Part shown: positions 9,293-19,037 of the stretch, piece by piece
Layout: each line of letters opens with the position of its first letter
How positions within the stretch are numbered: the first letter of the stretch is position 1
Source of the DNA: Pseudomonadaceae bacterium SI-3
GTDB lineage: Bacteria > Pseudomonadota > Gammaproteobacteria > Pseudomonadales > Pseudomonadaceae
DNA: 64,000 nucleotides
Direction of reading: 5' to 3'
Assembly: GCA_004010935.1 (NCBI GenBank)
Contig: CP026511.1
Span: forward strand, 868,001 to 932,000
Notes under the pieces: model-generated
Databases searched by the model: none
What the model saw: only the letters and a program-made list of their open reading frames with translations
What the model was told of the DNA's origin: nothing
Translations under genes and position numbers: made by a program

Positions 9293-11194
9293 ATGAGCGA
9301 CAAGAGCAAGAACACCCCCGAAACGCTGGAAAAGAGTGGCTTTAGCCGCCGTGGCTTCCTGGGCGCCAGTGCCCTGACCGGCGCCGCCGTGGCAGCGACC
9401 GCATTCGGCGGCGCAGTCATGAGCCGTGAGACCTGGGCCGCAGCGGTCAAGGACGCACAACAGAAAATCCACGTCGCACCGGGCGAACTGGACGACTACT
9501 ACGGTTTCTGGAGCGGCGGTCACCAGGGCGAAGTGCGCGTGGTGGGCGTACCCTCGATGCGCGAGCTGATGCGCATCCCGGTATTCAACGTCGATTCCGC
9601 CACCGGTTGGGGCCTGACCAACGAAAGCCGCCACATCATGGGCGAGAGCGCCAAGTTCCTGAACGGCGACTGCCACCATCCGCATATCTCGATGACCGAC
9701 GGCAAGTACGACGGCAAGTACCTGTTCATCAACGACAAGGCCAACAGCCGCGTCGCGCGTATCCGCCTCGACATCATGAAGTGCGACAAGATGCTGACCG
9801 TGCCGAACGTACAGGCCATCCACGGCCTGCGTCTGCAGAAGGTGCCGCACACCAAGTACGTGTTCGCCAACGCCGAGTTCGTCATTCCGCACCCCAATGA
9901 CGGCAGCAACTTCGACCTGCAGGCCGAAAGCGCTTACACCATGTTCAACGTCATCGATGCCGAGAAGATGGAAATGGCCTTTCAGGTCATCGTCGACGGC
10001 AACCTGGACAACACCGACGCCGACTACACCGGCAAGTACGCCGCCTCCACCTGCTATAACTCGGAGAAAGCCACCGACCTGGGCGGCATGATGCGCAACG
10101 AGCGCGACTGGGTGGTGGTGTACAACATCCCGCGCATCGAGGCGGCGATCAAAGCCGGCAAGTTCAGCACCGTCGGCGACTCGAAAGTGCCGGTGGTCGA
10201 TGGCCGCGCCGGTTCGGAATTCACCCGCTACATCCCGGTGCCGAAGAACCCGCACGGCTGCAACACCTCGTCCGACGGCAAGTACTTCATCGCCGCCGGC
10301 AAGCTGTCGCCAACGGTCACCATGATCGAAATCGCCAAGCTCGATGATCTGTTCGACGACAAGCTAAAGGACCCGCGCGACGTGGTCGCCGCTGAGCCGG
10401 AACTGGGTCTCGGCCCGCTGCACACCACCTTCGACGGTCGCGGCAATGCCTACACCACGCTGTTCATCGACAGCCAGGTGGTGAAGTGGAACATGGCCGA
10501 AGCGGTACGCGCCTACAACGGCGAGAAGGTCAACTACATCAAGCAAAAACTCGACGTGCAATATCAGCCGGGCCACCTGCATGCTTCACTGACCGAAACC
10601 AGTGAGGCCGATGGCAAGTGGCTGGTGGCACTGTGCAAGTTCTCCAAGGACCGCTTCCTGCCGACCGGCCCGCTGCACCCGGAAAACGACCAGTTGATCG
10701 ACATCTCCGGTGACGAAATGAAGCTGGTGCACGACGGCCCGACCTACGCCGAGCCGCACGATTGCATCCTCGCGCGTCGTGACCAGATCAAGCCGCAGAA
10801 GATCTGGAAGCGTGACGACCCATTCTTCGCACCGACGGTTGAGCGGGCGAAGAAGGACGGCATCAACCTGGAAACCGACAACAAGGTGATCCGCGACGGC
10901 AACAAGGTGCGGGTGTACATGACCTCGATGGCACCGACCTATGGCATGACCGAGTTCACGGTCAAGCAGGGCGACGAAGTCACCGTAACCATCACCAACA
11001 TCGACCAGATCGAAGACGTGTCCCACGGGTTCGTCATGACCAACCACGGCGCGAGCATGGAGATCAGCCCGCAGCAGACCGCGTCCATCACTTTTACGGC
11101 CGACAAGCCCGGCCTGCATTGGTACTACTGCAGCTGGTTCTGCCACGCGCTGCACATGGAAATGGTCGGCCGTATGTTGGTCGAGCCGGCGTAA
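9293..11194 (+). CDS. nosZ: NosZ, nitrous oxide reductase (clade I)
   Basis: A 633-residue periplasmic copper enzyme reducing N2O to N2. The twin-arginine signal SRRGFLGAS (residues 18-26) marks Tat export, as expected of the clade I enzyme. A seven-bladed propeller carries the CuZ histidines (for example DCHHPHIS and HGCNTS). The C-terminal cupredoxin domain carries the CuA site, with C613, C617, H621 and M624 in YYCSWFCHALHMEM. Length agrees with P. stutzeri NosZ. GGAG at 9280 gives a good ribosome site. A GC-rich hairpin after the stop (11203-11227) separates it from nosD. Confidence 0.98.
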   Translation: MSDKSKNTPETLEKSGFSRRGFLGASALTGAAVAATAFGGAVMSRETWAAAVKDAQQKIHVAPGELDDYYGFWSGGHQGEVRVVGVPSMRELMRIPVFNVDSATGWGLTNESRHIMGESAKFLNGDCHHPHISMTDGKYDGKYLFINDKANSRVARIRLDIMKCDKMLTVPNVQAIHGLRLQKVPHTKYVFANAEFVIPHPNDGSNFDLQAESAYTMFNVIDAEKMEMAFQVIVDGNLDNTDADYTGKYAASTCYNSEKATDLGGMMRNERDWVVVYNIPRIEAAIKAGKFSTVGDSKVPVVDGRAGSEFTRYIPVPKNPHGCNTSSDGKYFIAAGKLSPTVTMIEIAKLDDLFDDKLKDPRDVVAAEPELGLGPLHTTFDGRGNAYTTLFIDSQVVKWNMAEAVRAYNGEKVNYIKQKLDVQYQPGHLHASLTETSEADGKWLVALCKFSKDRFLPTGPLHPENDQLIDISGDEMKLVHDGPTYAEPHDCILARRDQIKPQKIWKRDDPFFAPTVERAKKDGINLETDNKVIRDGNKVRVYMTSMAPTYGMTEFTVKQGDEVTVTITNIDQIEDVSHGFVMTNHGASMEISPQQTASITFTADKPGLHWYYCSWFCHALHMEMVGRMLVEPA

Positions 11195-11202
11195 CACGAC
11201 CG

Positions 11203-11227
11203 GGCGGGGGCAATCGCTCCCGCCTTT
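11203..11227 (+). terminator. Hairpin after nosZ, possible partial terminator
   Basis: GGCGGG and CCCGCC arms (about 8 bp with a short loop around CAATCG) are followed by TTT. It lies between nosZ and nosD and could stop or process much of the nosZ transcript, leaving less message for the maturation genes. The T-run is short, so termination is probably incomplete. Confidence 0.55.
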
Positions 11228-11259
11228 CACCTGCCTGGAAGCTGAAGAGGAACAACGCA

Positions 11260-12567
11260 GTGCTCAGATCTCAGGCGATATCAAGGTTTCAACCGCTGGC
11301 AGCGCTGCTGCTGGCCCTGTTCTGCGGGGTGGCCGTGGCGGCCCCGCAACCTATTTCAGCCCTGCCGCTCCAGGCGGAAGGGGGCAACCGCTGGCGCTTA
11401 CCGGCCGGCGAATACACCGGTCAATTCAGCATCGACCAGCCCATGCAGCTGCGCTGCGAGCCTGGCGCCGTGTTGCAGGCGCAGGGCGAGGGCAACGGCC
11501 TGTTGATCGAGGCGTCCGATGTCACCGTCGAAGGCTGCACATTGCTTGACTGGGGCCGCGATCTGACCGCGATGAACGCCGCCATCTTCATCCAGCCAAA
11601 GGCGCAGCGCGTGGTGATCCGCGACAACCAGCTGCGTGGCCCCGGCTTCGGCATCTGGGTCGACGGCTCGAAAGACGTGAGCCTGATCGGCAACCAGATC
11701 GAAGGCGACACGAGCATTCGTTCCCAGGACCGCGGCAACGGCATTCACCTCTACGCCGTGAGCGGCGCGCGCATCATCGACAACCAGGTGCGTAACACCC
11801 GCGATGGCATCTACATCGATACTTCCAACGGCAATCACATCGAAGGCAACGTGCTGGAAGATCTGCGGTACGGGGTGCACTACATGTTCGCCAATGACAA
11901 CAGCGTGATCGGCAACGTCACCCGTCGCACCCGTACCGGCTATGCGCTGATGCAGAGCCGCAAGCTGGAGGTCATCGGCAATCGCTCCGAGGGGGACGAG
12001 AACTACGGCATCCTGATGAACTACATCACCTATTCGACCATCCGCGACAACGTCGTCAGCGACGTGCGCAGTGGCTCGACCGGCGACAGCATGATCTCGG
12101 GCGCCGAGGGCAAGGCGCTGTTCATCTACAACTCCTTGTTCAACACCATCGCGGGCAACCGTTTCGAAAAAAGCGCGCTGGGCATCCACCTGACTGCGGG
12201 CTCGGAAGACAACCGCATCTCTGGTAACGCCTTCATCGACAATCAGCAGCAGGTCAAGTACGTGGCCACCCGCACCCAGGAATGGTCCATCGATGGCCGT
12301 GGCAACTACTGGAGCGATTACCTGGGCTGGGACCGCAACGATGATGGGCTGGGCGACGTCGCCTACGAGCCCAACGACAACGTCGATCGTCTGTTGTGGC
12401 TTTACCCGCAGGTGCGGCTGTTGATGAACAGCCCGAGCATCGAGGTGCTGCGCTGGGTTCAGCGGGCCTTCCCGGTCATCAAGTCGCCCGGCGTGCAGGA
12501 CAGCCATCCGTTGATGAAGCCGCCAACCGATCCATTGATGAGCAAAACGCAGGAGCCAACGCCATGA
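11260..12567 (+). CDS. nosD: NosD, periplasmic copper-site maturation protein
   Basis: A 435-residue protein with a cleavable signal (hydrophobic stretch ending VAVAAP) and a long parallel beta-helix of CASH/NosD repeats (recurrent I-x-x-N-x-hydrophobic units such as [10 protein letters not shown] and IIDNQVRNT). With the NosFY transporter it supplies sulfur/copper for the CuZ cluster. I choose the GTG at 11260, preceded by GAAGAGG, because the signal peptide then begins the protein and the length fits the known P. stutzeri protein. A frame open from 11119 would run into nosZ. Its TGA overlaps the nosF ATG. Confidence 0.93.
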   Translation: MLRSQAISRFQPLAALLLALFCGVAVAAPQPISALPLQAEGGNRWRLPAGEYTGQFSIDQPMQLRCEPGAVLQAQGEGNGLLIEASDVTVEGCTLLDWGRDLTAMNAAIFIQPKAQRVVIRDNQLRGPGFGIWVDGSKDVSLIGNQIEGDTSIRSQDRGNGIHLYAVSGARIIDNQVRNTRDGIYIDTSNGNHIEGNVLEDLRYGVHYMFANDNSVIGNVTRRTRTGYALMQSRKLEVIGNRSEGDENYGILMNYITYSTIRDNVVSDVRSGSTGDSMISGAEGKALFIYNSLFNTIAGNRFEKSALGIHLTAGSEDNRISGNAFIDNQQQVKYVATRTQEWSIDGRGNYWSDYLGWDRNDDGLGDVAYEPNDNVDRLLWLYPQVRLLMNSPSIEVLRWVQRAFPVIKSPGVQDSHPLMKPPTDPLMSKTQEPTP

Positions 12568-13490
12568 GCGCTGTAGAGATCCAGGGCGTGAACCAGCGTT
12601 ACGGCAGCATGACCGTGCTGCATGATCTGAACCTGACCCTCGGCGAGGGTGAGGTGCTGGGCCTGTTCGGCCACAACGGCGCCGGCAAGACCACCAGCAT
12701 GAAACTGATTCTTGGCCTGCTCACGCCCAGCGAAGGGCAGGTGCGTGTGCTCGGTCGGGCGCCGCATGATCCCGAAGTCCGCCGCCAGCTGGGTTACCTG
12801 CCCGAGAACGTGACCTTCTATCCGCAGCTCAGTGGTCGCGAGACGCTGCGGCACTTCGCTCGGCTGAAAGGCGCAGCAGTGAAGCAGGTGGACGAACTGC
12901 TGGAACAGGTCGGGCTGTCTCACGCTGCCGAACGCCGGGTGAAGACCTATTCCAAGGGCATGCGCCAGCGTCTCGGCCTGGCTCAGGCGCTGCTTGGTGA
13001 GCCGCGTCTGCTGTTGCTCGACGAACCCACGGTGGGGCTCGATCCCATCGCAACCGGCGATCTCTATGAGCTGATCGACCGGATGCGCCAACGCGGCACC
13101 AGCGTCATTCTCTGCTCGCATGTGCTGCCCGGCGTCGAAGCGCATATCAATCGGGCGGCGATTCTGGCCAAAGGTCAGCTACAGGCAGTCGGCAGCCTGG
13201 CGCAGCTGCGCGTCGAGGCGGGGCTGCCGGTGCGCATTCGCGCCAGTGGCATCGGCGACAGCGCCGGCTGGTTGCAGCGTTGGGGAGACGCGGGCCATAG
13301 CGCACGTTCGCTGGGAGAACACAGCGTCGAGGTGTCGGCCATCAATGGCCACAAACTGCCGCTGCTGCGCGAATTGCTGGGCGAGGGCGAGCCGGACGAC
13401 ATCGAAATCCATCAGCCATCGCTCGAAGACCTGTATCGCTACTACATGCAGCGCGCCGGCGACGTCCGCGCGGCGGAGGGCACGTTATGA
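12564..13490 (+). CDS. nosF: NosF, ABC transporter ATP-binding protein
   Basis: A 308-residue cytoplasmic ATPase of the NosDFY complex. Walker [10 protein letters not shown] (residues 36-44), the signature YSKGMRQR, Walker B LLLLDEP and a downstream H-loop (CSHVL) are all intact. The C-terminal third is the regulatory part usual for ABC-2 exporters. ATG overlaps the nosD stop (ATGA) and its own TGA overlaps the nosY start, so D, F and Y are translationally coupled and probably made in fixed ratio. Confidence 0.95.
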   Translation: MSAVEIQGVNQRYGSMTVLHDLNLTLGEGEVLGLFGHNGAGKTTSMKLILGLLTPSEGQVRVLGRAPHDPEVRRQLGYLPENVTFYPQLSGRETLRHFARLKGAAVKQVDELLEQVGLSHAAERRVKTYSKGMRQRLGLAQALLGEPRLLLLDEPTVGLDPIATGDLYELIDRMRQRGTSVILCSHVLPGVEAHINRAAILAKGQLQAVGSLAQLRVEAGLPVRIRASGIGDSAGWLQRWGDAGHSARSLGEHSVEVSAINGHKLPLLRELLGEGEPDDIEIHQPSLEDLYRYYMQRAGDVRAAEGTL

Positions 13491-14314
13491 ACCAGATCTG
13501 GAACATCGCCCGCAAGGAATTCAGCGACGGTTTGCGCAACCGCTGGTTGCTTGCCATCAGCCTGCTGTTCGCGGTGCTGGCGGTGGGCATTGCCTGGCTC
13601 GGCGCAGCCGCGTCCGGACAACTGGGCTTTACCTCGATTCCGGCGACCATCGCCAGCCTAGCGAGTCTGGCAACCTTCCTGATGCCGCTGATCGCACTGC
13701 TGCTGGCCTACGACGCCATTGTCGGCGAGGACGAGGGCGGCACCCTGATGCTGCTGCTGACTTACCCGCTGGGACGCGGGCAGATCCTGCTGGGCAAGTT
13801 CGTCGGCCACGGGCTGATCCTGGCGCTGGCGGTGTTGATCGGTTTCGGCTGCGCGATGCTGGCCATCGCCGTGCTGGTCGAAGACATCGAAATTGGTCTG
13901 CTGCTTTGGGCCTTTGGCCGCTTCATGATCTCTTCGACGTTGCTCGGTTGGGTGTTCCTCGCCCTGGCCTATGTGCTGAGCAGCAAGGTCAGCGAGAAAT
14001 CCAGTGCGGCCGGCCTGGCGCTTGGCGTGTGGTTTCTCTTCGTACTGGTGTTCGACCTCGTCTTGCTGGCGCTGCTGGTGCTCAGTGAGGGCAGCTTCAG
14101 CCCCGAAGCGCTGCCGTGGCTGCTGCTGCTGAACCCGGCCGACATCTACCGTTTGATCAATCTGTCCGGCTTCGAGGGCGGCAATGCCATGGGCGTGCTG
14201 TCGCTGGGTAGCGAGCTGCCGATGCCAACCGCCGCGCTCTGGCTGTGCCTGTTGCTGTGGGTGGGTGTTTCACTGCTGCTGGCCTATGGCGTGTTCCGCC
14301 GTCGTCCCGCATGA
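13487..14314 (+). CDS. nosY: NosY, ABC-2 type membrane permease
   Basis: A 275-residue inner-membrane protein with six predicted helices. It begins [20 protein letters not shown], the usual amphipathic entry of ABC-2 permeases, and contains the [20 protein letters not shown] segment that contacts the ATPase. It forms the channel part of NosDFY for CuZ assembly in the periplasm. The 4-bp overlap with nosF and 22-bp gap to nosL place it within the nos operon. Confidence 0.95.
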   Translation: MNQIWNIARKEFSDGLRNRWLLAISLLFAVLAVGIAWLGAAASGQLGFTSIPATIASLASLATFLMPLIALLLAYDAIVGEDEGGTLMLLLTYPLGRGQILLGKFVGHGLILALAVLIGFGCAMLAIAVLVEDIEIGLLLWAFGRFMISSTLLGWVFLALAYVLSSKVSEKSSAAGLALGVWFLFVLVFDLVLLALLVLSEGSFSPEALPWLLLLNPADIYRLINLSGFEGGNAMGVLSLGSELPMPTAALWLCLLLWVGVSLLLAYGVFRRRPA

Positions 14315-14336
14315 CCATGAAAAGGAAACTGTAACG

Positions 14337-14888
14337 ATGAATGCGCTATACAGAGCGTCACGCGTCCTGATCACCGCTGCGATGGTGCTGGGCCTGGCCG
14401 GTTGTAATGAGGCCGAGCAGAGCGAGCAGCTGCTCGAGCCGGTGGCCTTTCACAGCAGCGATGAATGCCATGTCTGCGGCATGGTGATCAGCGATTTCCC
14501 GGGGCCCAAGGGGCAGGCGGTAGAAAAGGGCGGGGTACGTAAATTCTGTTCCACCGCGGAGATGCTCGGCTGGTGGCTGCAACCGGAAAACCGCATGCTC
14601 AACGCCAAGCTCTACGTGCACGACATGGGCCGCTCCACCTGGGAGCACCCAGATGACAAATTCCTGATCGACGCCACCAGCGCCTACTATGTCGCGGGTA
14701 CGTCGCTCAAGGGCGCCATGGGCGTGGTGCTGGCAACCTTTGCCGACGAGTCTGCGGCCAAGGGACTGGCGGCCATGCACGGCGGCCGCGTGCTGCGATT
14801 CGAGGACATCGACCAGTCGGTGCTTCAACAAACCTCCGACATGTCACACGACATGCCCGGTCATCAACAAGCTCACGCCGGTCACTAG
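14337..14888 (+). CDS. nosL: NosL, periplasmic copper chaperone lipoprotein
   Basis: A 183-residue lipoprotein: the lipobox LGLAGC puts the lipidated cysteine at residue 23. The Cu(I)-binding signature [18 protein letters not shown] is present soon after. NosL delivers copper to the NosDFY/NosZ assembly line on the outer face of the membrane. The C-terminus is histidine-rich ([13 protein letters not shown]), which may add metal-binding capacity. The ATG at 14337 has AAGGAAAC upstream and opens directly into the lipoprotein signal; frames open further upstream overlap nosY. Confidence 0.94.
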   Translation: MNALYRASRVLITAAMVLGLAGCNEAEQSEQLLEPVAFHSSDECHVCGMVISDFPGPKGQAVEKGGVRKFCSTAEMLGWWLQPENRMLNAKLYVHDMGRSTWEHPDDKFLIDATSAYYVAGTSLKGAMGVVLATFADESAAKGLAAMHGGRVLRFEDIDQSVLQQTSDMSHDMPGHQQAHAGH

Positions 14889-14920
14889 ACCGCAACCTAC
14901 CACTCGATGAGGTAACTGAA

Positions 14921-15103
14921 ATGATGGGTATCAGCATCTGGCAACTTCTGATCGTTCTGCTGATCGTGGTCATGCTGTTCGGCACCAAGCGCCTACGCGG
15001 TCTGGGCACGGATCTGGGTGGCGCGATCAGCGGCTTTCGCAAATCCATGAGCGACGGCGAAAGCGCAGCGCCGGGCGACACGGCCAAGCACGAACTCAAA
15101 TAA
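14921..15103 (+). CDS. tatE: TatA/E-type Tat translocase subunit of the nos cluster
   Basis: A 60-residue protein with one transmembrane helix ([20 protein letters not shown]) followed by an amphipathic helix ([16 protein letters not shown]) and a short polar tail: the TatA/TatE layout including the conserved [10 protein letters not shown] hinge. Its position after nosL suggests a dedicated aid to export of folded NosZ. GAGGTAACTGAA lies upstream; MM start, the first at 14921. Confidence 0.93.
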   Translation: MMGISIWQLLIVLLIVVMLFGTKRLRGLGTDLGGAISGFRKSMSDGESAAPGDTAKHELK

Positions 15104-15123
15104 GGCTTTGGTGGGTTTTGTCA

Positions 15124-15366
15124 TAGGCGCGAGCTTGCTCGCGATCATGGTTCGGCATCCGCCTGGTGCCGATTGCCGGTATGGCCCCAGGATCGCCAGC
15201 AAGCTGGCTCCTACAGAAAGCGGTGTGCTTGGCGCCCGCGTTTCGCGGCGCTGACTCAACATCGGTACGCTTTTCTTAGGAGCGAGCTTGCTCGCGATCA
15301 TGGTTCGGCGTCCGCCGGGTGCCGGTTGCCTGGGCGAGTGTGGATCGCCAGCAAGCTGGCTCCTAC
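15124..15366. repeat. Two tandem REP-pair units (family C)
   Basis: Two similar units of about 90 bp (15124-15214 and 15277-15366). Each starts with GCGAGCTTGCTCGCGATC and ends with GATCGCCAGCAAGCTGGCTC plus CTAC, with a partly conserved centre (TTCGGCRTCCGCC...GGTGCC). The outer parts are inverted relative to each other, so each unit can fold as a large hairpin, like the BIMEs of pseudomonads. They fill most of the 478-bp gap between tatE and nnrS. Confidence 0.85.
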
Positions 15367-15445
15367 TGAGCCGGTGCGTTCGACGCGCTGGGTCTGAGCT
15401 CGTAGACCTGCCGGCGGTCGCCGCCAGGATCCCTCCAAAAAAAAG

Positions 15446-15459
15446 ATGATTGCAATCAA
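15446..15459 (+). promoter_or_regulatory. Fnr/Dnr-like box upstream of nnrS
   Basis: ATGATTGCAATCAA differs by one base from TTGAT-N4-ATCAA. It lies about 130 bp before the nnrS start, just right of the REP units, and is the only such box in this gap. nnrS genes in other denitrifiers are controlled by NO-responsive Fnr-family proteins. Confidence 0.6.
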
Positions 15460-15581
15460 GTCTGCCAAAGCCCCCAACCCTGTAAAAAGTAGGCCTGGCT
15501 CCGCGATTCCGGAGCGATCACTGTTCTGACCCGCAGGGCTTTGTTCCTTCAGGCAGATACGAGCAAGTTCAGGAGGCCTTT

Positions 15582-16772
15582 GTGCAAGTTATCGATCGGC
15601 GAAAAGCCTTGAGTATCCCGCCCGTATGGCGGCTCGCCTTTCGCCCGTTTTTTCTCGCCGGCAGCCTCTTCGCGCTGCTCGCTATTCCCTTGTGGATCGC
15701 TGCGTGGACTGGCCTCTGGCCGGGCTTCCAGCCAACCGGCGGCTGGTTGTCCTGGCACCGCCACGAAATGCTGTTCGGCTTTGCCATGGCTATCGTTGCC
15801 GGCTTTCTGCTCACGGCAGGGCAGACCTGGACCGGTCAGCCTGGCGTATCGGGCAACAGGCTGATGGCGCTGGCCGTAGTCTGGCTGCTGGCGCGTCTCG
15901 GCTGGTTGTTCGGGCTGCCGTTGGCGCTGCTGATTCCGCTCGATCTGCTGTTCATGTTGGGTGTAACCGGGCTGATGGCGCGCATGCTCTGGGTGGCCAA
16001 GCAGAAGCGCAACTACCCGATCATCGCCGTGCTCGGCCTGATGACGGCCGCCGATGTGCTGGTGCTCTGTGGCATCGCGCTCGGCGATGACGGTTTGCAG
16101 CGCCAGGGCGTTCTCGCTGGGCTTTGGCTTGTGGCGGCGCTGATGGCCATCATCGGCGGACGCGTGATTCCTTTCTTCACCCAACGCGGCCTCGGTCACA
16201 CCGAAGCGGTTAAGCCGTGGCTCTGGCTGGACGTGGCGCTGCTGGTGGGCACCGGTCTGATCGCTGCGCTATACGCCGCCGGCGTTGCCTTGCAACAGAA
16301 CCTCGGGCTCGGCGTGCTGTTTCTCGCCATTGGCGCCGGGCACCTGCTGCGGCTGGTGCGCTGGTATGACAGTGGCATCTGGCGCGTGCCGCTGTTGTGG
16401 TCGCTGCACCTGGCCATGCTCTGGCTGGTGATCGCCGCAACCGGGTTGGCGCTGTGGAATTTCGGTCTGCTGGACAGCTCCAGCTCGTCGCTGCATGCGC
16501 TGTCGGTCGGTTCCATGAGCGGCTTGATCCTGGCGATGATTGCTCGCGTCACGCTCGGGCATACCGGCCGGCCGTTACAGCTGCCGTCCGGCATCGTCAG
16601 CGCCTTCGTATTGTTCAACCTCGGTGCGGCCTCGCGGGTGTTTCTGGTTACCGAATGGCCACTGACTGGCCTGTGGCTTGCCGCGATCTGCTGGACCCTG
16701 GCGTTCGCCCTATATGCCTGGCGCTATGCGCCGATGCTGGTCACCGCGCGGGTCGATGGCCACCCAGGCTAG
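15582..16772 (+). CDS. nnrS: NnrS family haem-copper membrane protein
   Basis: A 396-residue protein with about twelve transmembrane helices. The N-terminal family motif is clear (WRLAFRPFFLAGSLFALLAIP), followed by WHRHEMLFGFAMAIVAGFLLTA with the conserved H-R-H-E cluster. NnrS proteins bind haem and copper, are made in response to NO, and help cells survive nitrosative stress; the reaction is not settled. The GTG start at 15582 is preceded by AGGAGG at 15571. A box at 15446 suggests Fnr/Dnr control. Confidence 0.93.
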   Translation: MQVIDRRKALSIPPVWRLAFRPFFLAGSLFALLAIPLWIAAWTGLWPGFQPTGGWLSWHRHEMLFGFAMAIVAGFLLTAGQTWTGQPGVSGNRLMALAVVWLLARLGWLFGLPLALLIPLDLLFMLGVTGLMARMLWVAKQKRNYPIIAVLGLMTAADVLVLCGIALGDDGLQRQGVLAGLWLVAALMAIIGGRVIPFFTQRGLGHTEAVKPWLWLDVALLVGTGLIAALYAAGVALQQNLGLGVLFLAIGAGHLLRLVRWYDSGIWRVPLLWSLHLAMLWLVIAATGLALWNFGLLDSSSSSLHALSVGSMSGLILAMIARVTLGHTGRPLQLPSGIVSAFVLFNLGAASRVFLVTEWPLTGLWLAAICWTLAFALYAWRYAPMLVTARVDGHPG

Positions 16773-16876
16773 ACGCTGAACAAACCCCTTATCCCGCTAC
16801 CCCCTAAAGAAATGCTGCCTGCCCATTCCGGGACGGGCAGCCTGCGGCCCGGCGATTGCCGGCATCGGAGATGATG

Positions 16877-17620
16877 ATGAAAAATGAATTCAATGAACGC
16901 CTGGCCGTCGTCACCGGGGCCAGTTCGGGTATCGGGTTGGCGCTGTGCACCGCACTGCTGCAGCGCGGCGCGCGAGTATTGGCCATGTCGCGCAGCCTGG
17001 GCGGCTTGGCACAGCTGATGGAAACCTATGCTGAGCACCTGCACTGGGTCGAGGGCGACGTGACCTCGGCGGATGATCTACAGCTGCTGGCGCGTCGGGC
17101 TGCCGAGCTGGGTCCGGTGGACTATCTGGTGCCGAACGCGGGCATCGCCGAGTTGGGCGACAGCCTCGACGTGGCTTGCTTCGAGCGCCAGTGGGCGGTC
17201 AATGGAGCCGGCGCGCTGAACACCCTGGGCGCGTTGCGTGCCGAATTGGCCAAACCCGCATCGGTGGTGTTCGTTGGCACCTTCCTGACGCGCAGTACCT
17301 TCCCGGGGCTGGCGGCCTATATCGCTAGCAAAGCCGCGCTGGTCGCACATGCCCGCACCCTGGCGGTGGAGTTCGCTCCGCTGAACGTGCGCATCAATGT
17401 GGTCTCTCCGGGGCCGACGGCCACCGCGATCTGGGGCACGCTGGGGCTGCCCGATGAGCAACTCGAACAGGTGGCCGAAGGCGTCACCCAGCGCCTGCTG
17501 CCGGGGCATTTCCTCGAATCTGCCGCGGTGGCGAATGTCATTCTGTTCCAGCTCTCGCAGGGCGCGCGTGGCGTCTACGGCCAGGATTGGGTGGTCGACA
17601 ACGGCTACACGCTTCACTGA
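16877..17620 (+). CDS. Short-chain dehydrogenase/reductase in the nos-nir interval
   Basis: A 247-residue classical SDR. The Rossmann motif VTGASSGIG is at about residues 11-19, the NAG motif at PNAGIA, and the catalytic Y-x-x-x-K in [10 protein letters not shown] serine at the expected catalytic position is uncertain: the strand before it reads [15 protein letters not shown], with T and S near. The substrate is unknown. Three ATGs in a row occur at 16871-16879; I choose the last because GGAG then lies 6 bases upstream. The chemoreceptor gene follows after 17 bp, so both probably share a transcript. Confidence 0.8.
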   Translation: MKNEFNERLAVVTGASSGIGLALCTALLQRGARVLAMSRSLGGLAQLMETYAEHLHWVEGDVTSADDLQLLARRAAELGPVDYLVPNAGIAELGDSLDVACFERQWAVNGAGALNTLGALRAELAKPASVVFVGTFLTRSTFPGLAAYIASKAALVAHARTLAVEFAPLNVRINVVSPGPTATAIWGTLGLPDEQLEQVAEGVTQRLLPGHFLESAAVANVILFQLSQGARGVYGQDWVVDNGYTLH

Positions 17621-17637
17621 ACCCGGCGAGGCAGACG

Positions 17638-18759
17638 ATGTTTTTCAGATGGAAACGAGCCGCCCGCGATCTGCAGCTGAAGCATGATCGGCTGCAGCAA
17701 ACCTGCGCGGAGCAGGCCGCGCGTATCGCAACGCTGGAGGCACAGGCGGCCGCTGTCAACGCCGCCAGCATCGATGGGCAACGCCAGCTGGACTATTACC
17801 GCGGCGTTGCCGGCAATCTGGTCCGCTTCAGCCATTCGGTCGAGCATCTGGGCGACTCGTTCGAATACCTCACTGGCCAGCTGAGCGAAAATCGCACACA
17901 GGCCGAGCAGGTTGCCGACGCCGCGCTGAACAATCAGCAGCACTTCGGCGAGCTACAGAACAAGGCGGTCGAGATGGAGAACGGGCTCAACCAGGCTTCG
18001 CAGCAGGTCGACGCCCTTGCAGCCCATTCGCAACAGATCAACGGCATTGTCGATCTCATCAGCGGTATCGCCAGCCAGACAAACTTGCTCGCCCTCAATG
18101 CGGCAATCGAGGCGGCGCGGGCGGGTGACGCCGGTCGCGGCTTCGCCGTGGTTGCAGGGGAAATCCGCAGCCTGGCGGAAAAGACCGCACTGGCTACCGC
18201 TGATATCGTTCAAGAGATCACCCAGGTGCAGGCCGAGATCGCCAGCGTTCACGCTTATATTCAGGTGCAGGGCGGCCTCGCGCAGGGGTTCAGCCGTACC
18301 ACCGAACGGGCCGTGGCAGCCATGCAGCACCTGCATGGGTTGGCCGGCAACATGCGCCACGGCATCGAGCGTTCCTCGTTCCGTGCGGGTATCGAGTTGG
18401 CCAACCTCGATGAGCTGTCGCTCAAGTTCGTCGTCTACAACCAGGTCCTCGGATCGGACAGCCAGCAAGCGCCGGTTTTGCCAAGCGAGCGTGAGTGTCG
18501 CTTCGGTCGCTGGTACTACGGGGAAACCAGTCGCGGCATGCACCGGCTGGAGCATTTTCGGCAGATCGAGCGTCCGCACACGGCTGTCCATCATCAGGGG
18601 CAGCAGGCTATCGAGGCGTTTCGTCGGCAGGCACTGGAAGACGCGCTCGGCCATATGAGCGAGATGGAAGAGGCCAATCTCGAGGTGATGCGCATCGTTG
18701 CGGCGCTGATTGGCGAGCAGGAGAAAGAGGCGCGGCCTGCTATCAGCCAAGCGTGTTAG
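17638..18759 (+). CDS. Soluble chemoreceptor with C-terminal CZB-like domain
   Basis: A 373-residue methyl-accepting chemotaxis-type protein with no transmembrane helix. An N-terminal coiled coil leads to the conserved signalling hairpin ([18 protein letters not shown], near residues 145-165, and [15 protein letters not shown]), so it should engage CheA/CheW in the cytoplasm. The C-terminal 130 residues resemble the chemoreceptor zinc-binding (CZB) domain: C-R-F-G-R-W and H-T-A-V-H are present, but where CZB has D-H-x-x-W-K this protein has DELSLK, so the first zinc histidine is replaced by glutamate. ATG at 17638 has GGCGAGG upstream. The ligand is unknown. Confidence 0.85.
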   Translation: MFFRWKRAARDLQLKHDRLQQTCAEQAARIATLEAQAAAVNAASIDGQRQLDYYRGVAGNLVRFSHSVEHLGDSFEYLTGQLSENRTQAEQVADAALNNQQHFGELQNKAVEMENGLNQASQQVDALAAHSQQINGIVDLISGIASQTNLLALNAAIEAARAGDAGRGFAVVAGEIRSLAEKTALATADIVQEITQVQAEIASVHAYIQVQGGLAQGFSRTTERAVAAMQHLHGLAGNMRHGIERSSFRAGIELANLDELSLKFVVYNQVLGSDSQQAPVLPSERECRFGRWYYGETSRGMHRLEHFRQIERPHTAVHHQGQQAIEAFRRQALEDALGHMSEMEEANLEVMRIVAALIGEQEKEARPAISQAC

Positions 18760-18901
18760 CAGACTCGGTAAGCCATATCTTTAACTGACCGATCGCGTCA
18801 GGGCTTGCCTGTTGCTGCAGATGAGACAAGCCAGCTAGAAACTTTGATAGCAAAAATACTGCAGCAAAGAATCAATACTATTCATTAGCGTTGGGTTAGG
18901 C

Positions 18902-18920
18902 GCGCACCGACAATGTGCGC
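18902..18920. other. Short hairpin in the gap before the HPP genes
   Basis: GCGCAC-CGACAAT-GTGCGC: 6-bp perfect arms around a 7-nt loop in the 278-bp gap between the chemoreceptor and the first HPP gene. No T-run follows, so a terminator role is doubtful. No Fnr-type box was found in this gap. Confidence 0.4.
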
Positions 18921-19037
18921 CCGATTCGTCCGTGCCCTTATTTGAGGCATCGGACCTCCTTTGATCGACCGACACGGCCCGTTTATGCAAGCGGTTGGGC
19001 GTAGCGGCGATCAACAGACTCAACGCAAGCAGGAATC

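Noticed and set aside
7774..9450. A 558-codon open frame on the minus strand across nosR
   Set aside because: It is antisense to a clear nosR with intact motifs. High third-position GC keeps the opposite frame open; its translation is rich in H, Q, R and D with no domain.
9059..10255. A 398-codon minus-strand frame across nosR/nosZ
   Set aside because: Antisense shadow of nosZ, no ribosome site and no recognisable protein.
11119..11259. An extended NosD start inside nosZ
   Set aside because: It would put 47 residues before the signal peptide and overlap the CuA-coding end of nosZ; the GTG at 11260 has a ribosome site.
15124..15366. A possible CRISPR array in the tatE-nnrS gap
   Set aside because: Only two units, internally palindromic in opposite orientation and with similar centres; these are REP pairs, and no cas genes are near.
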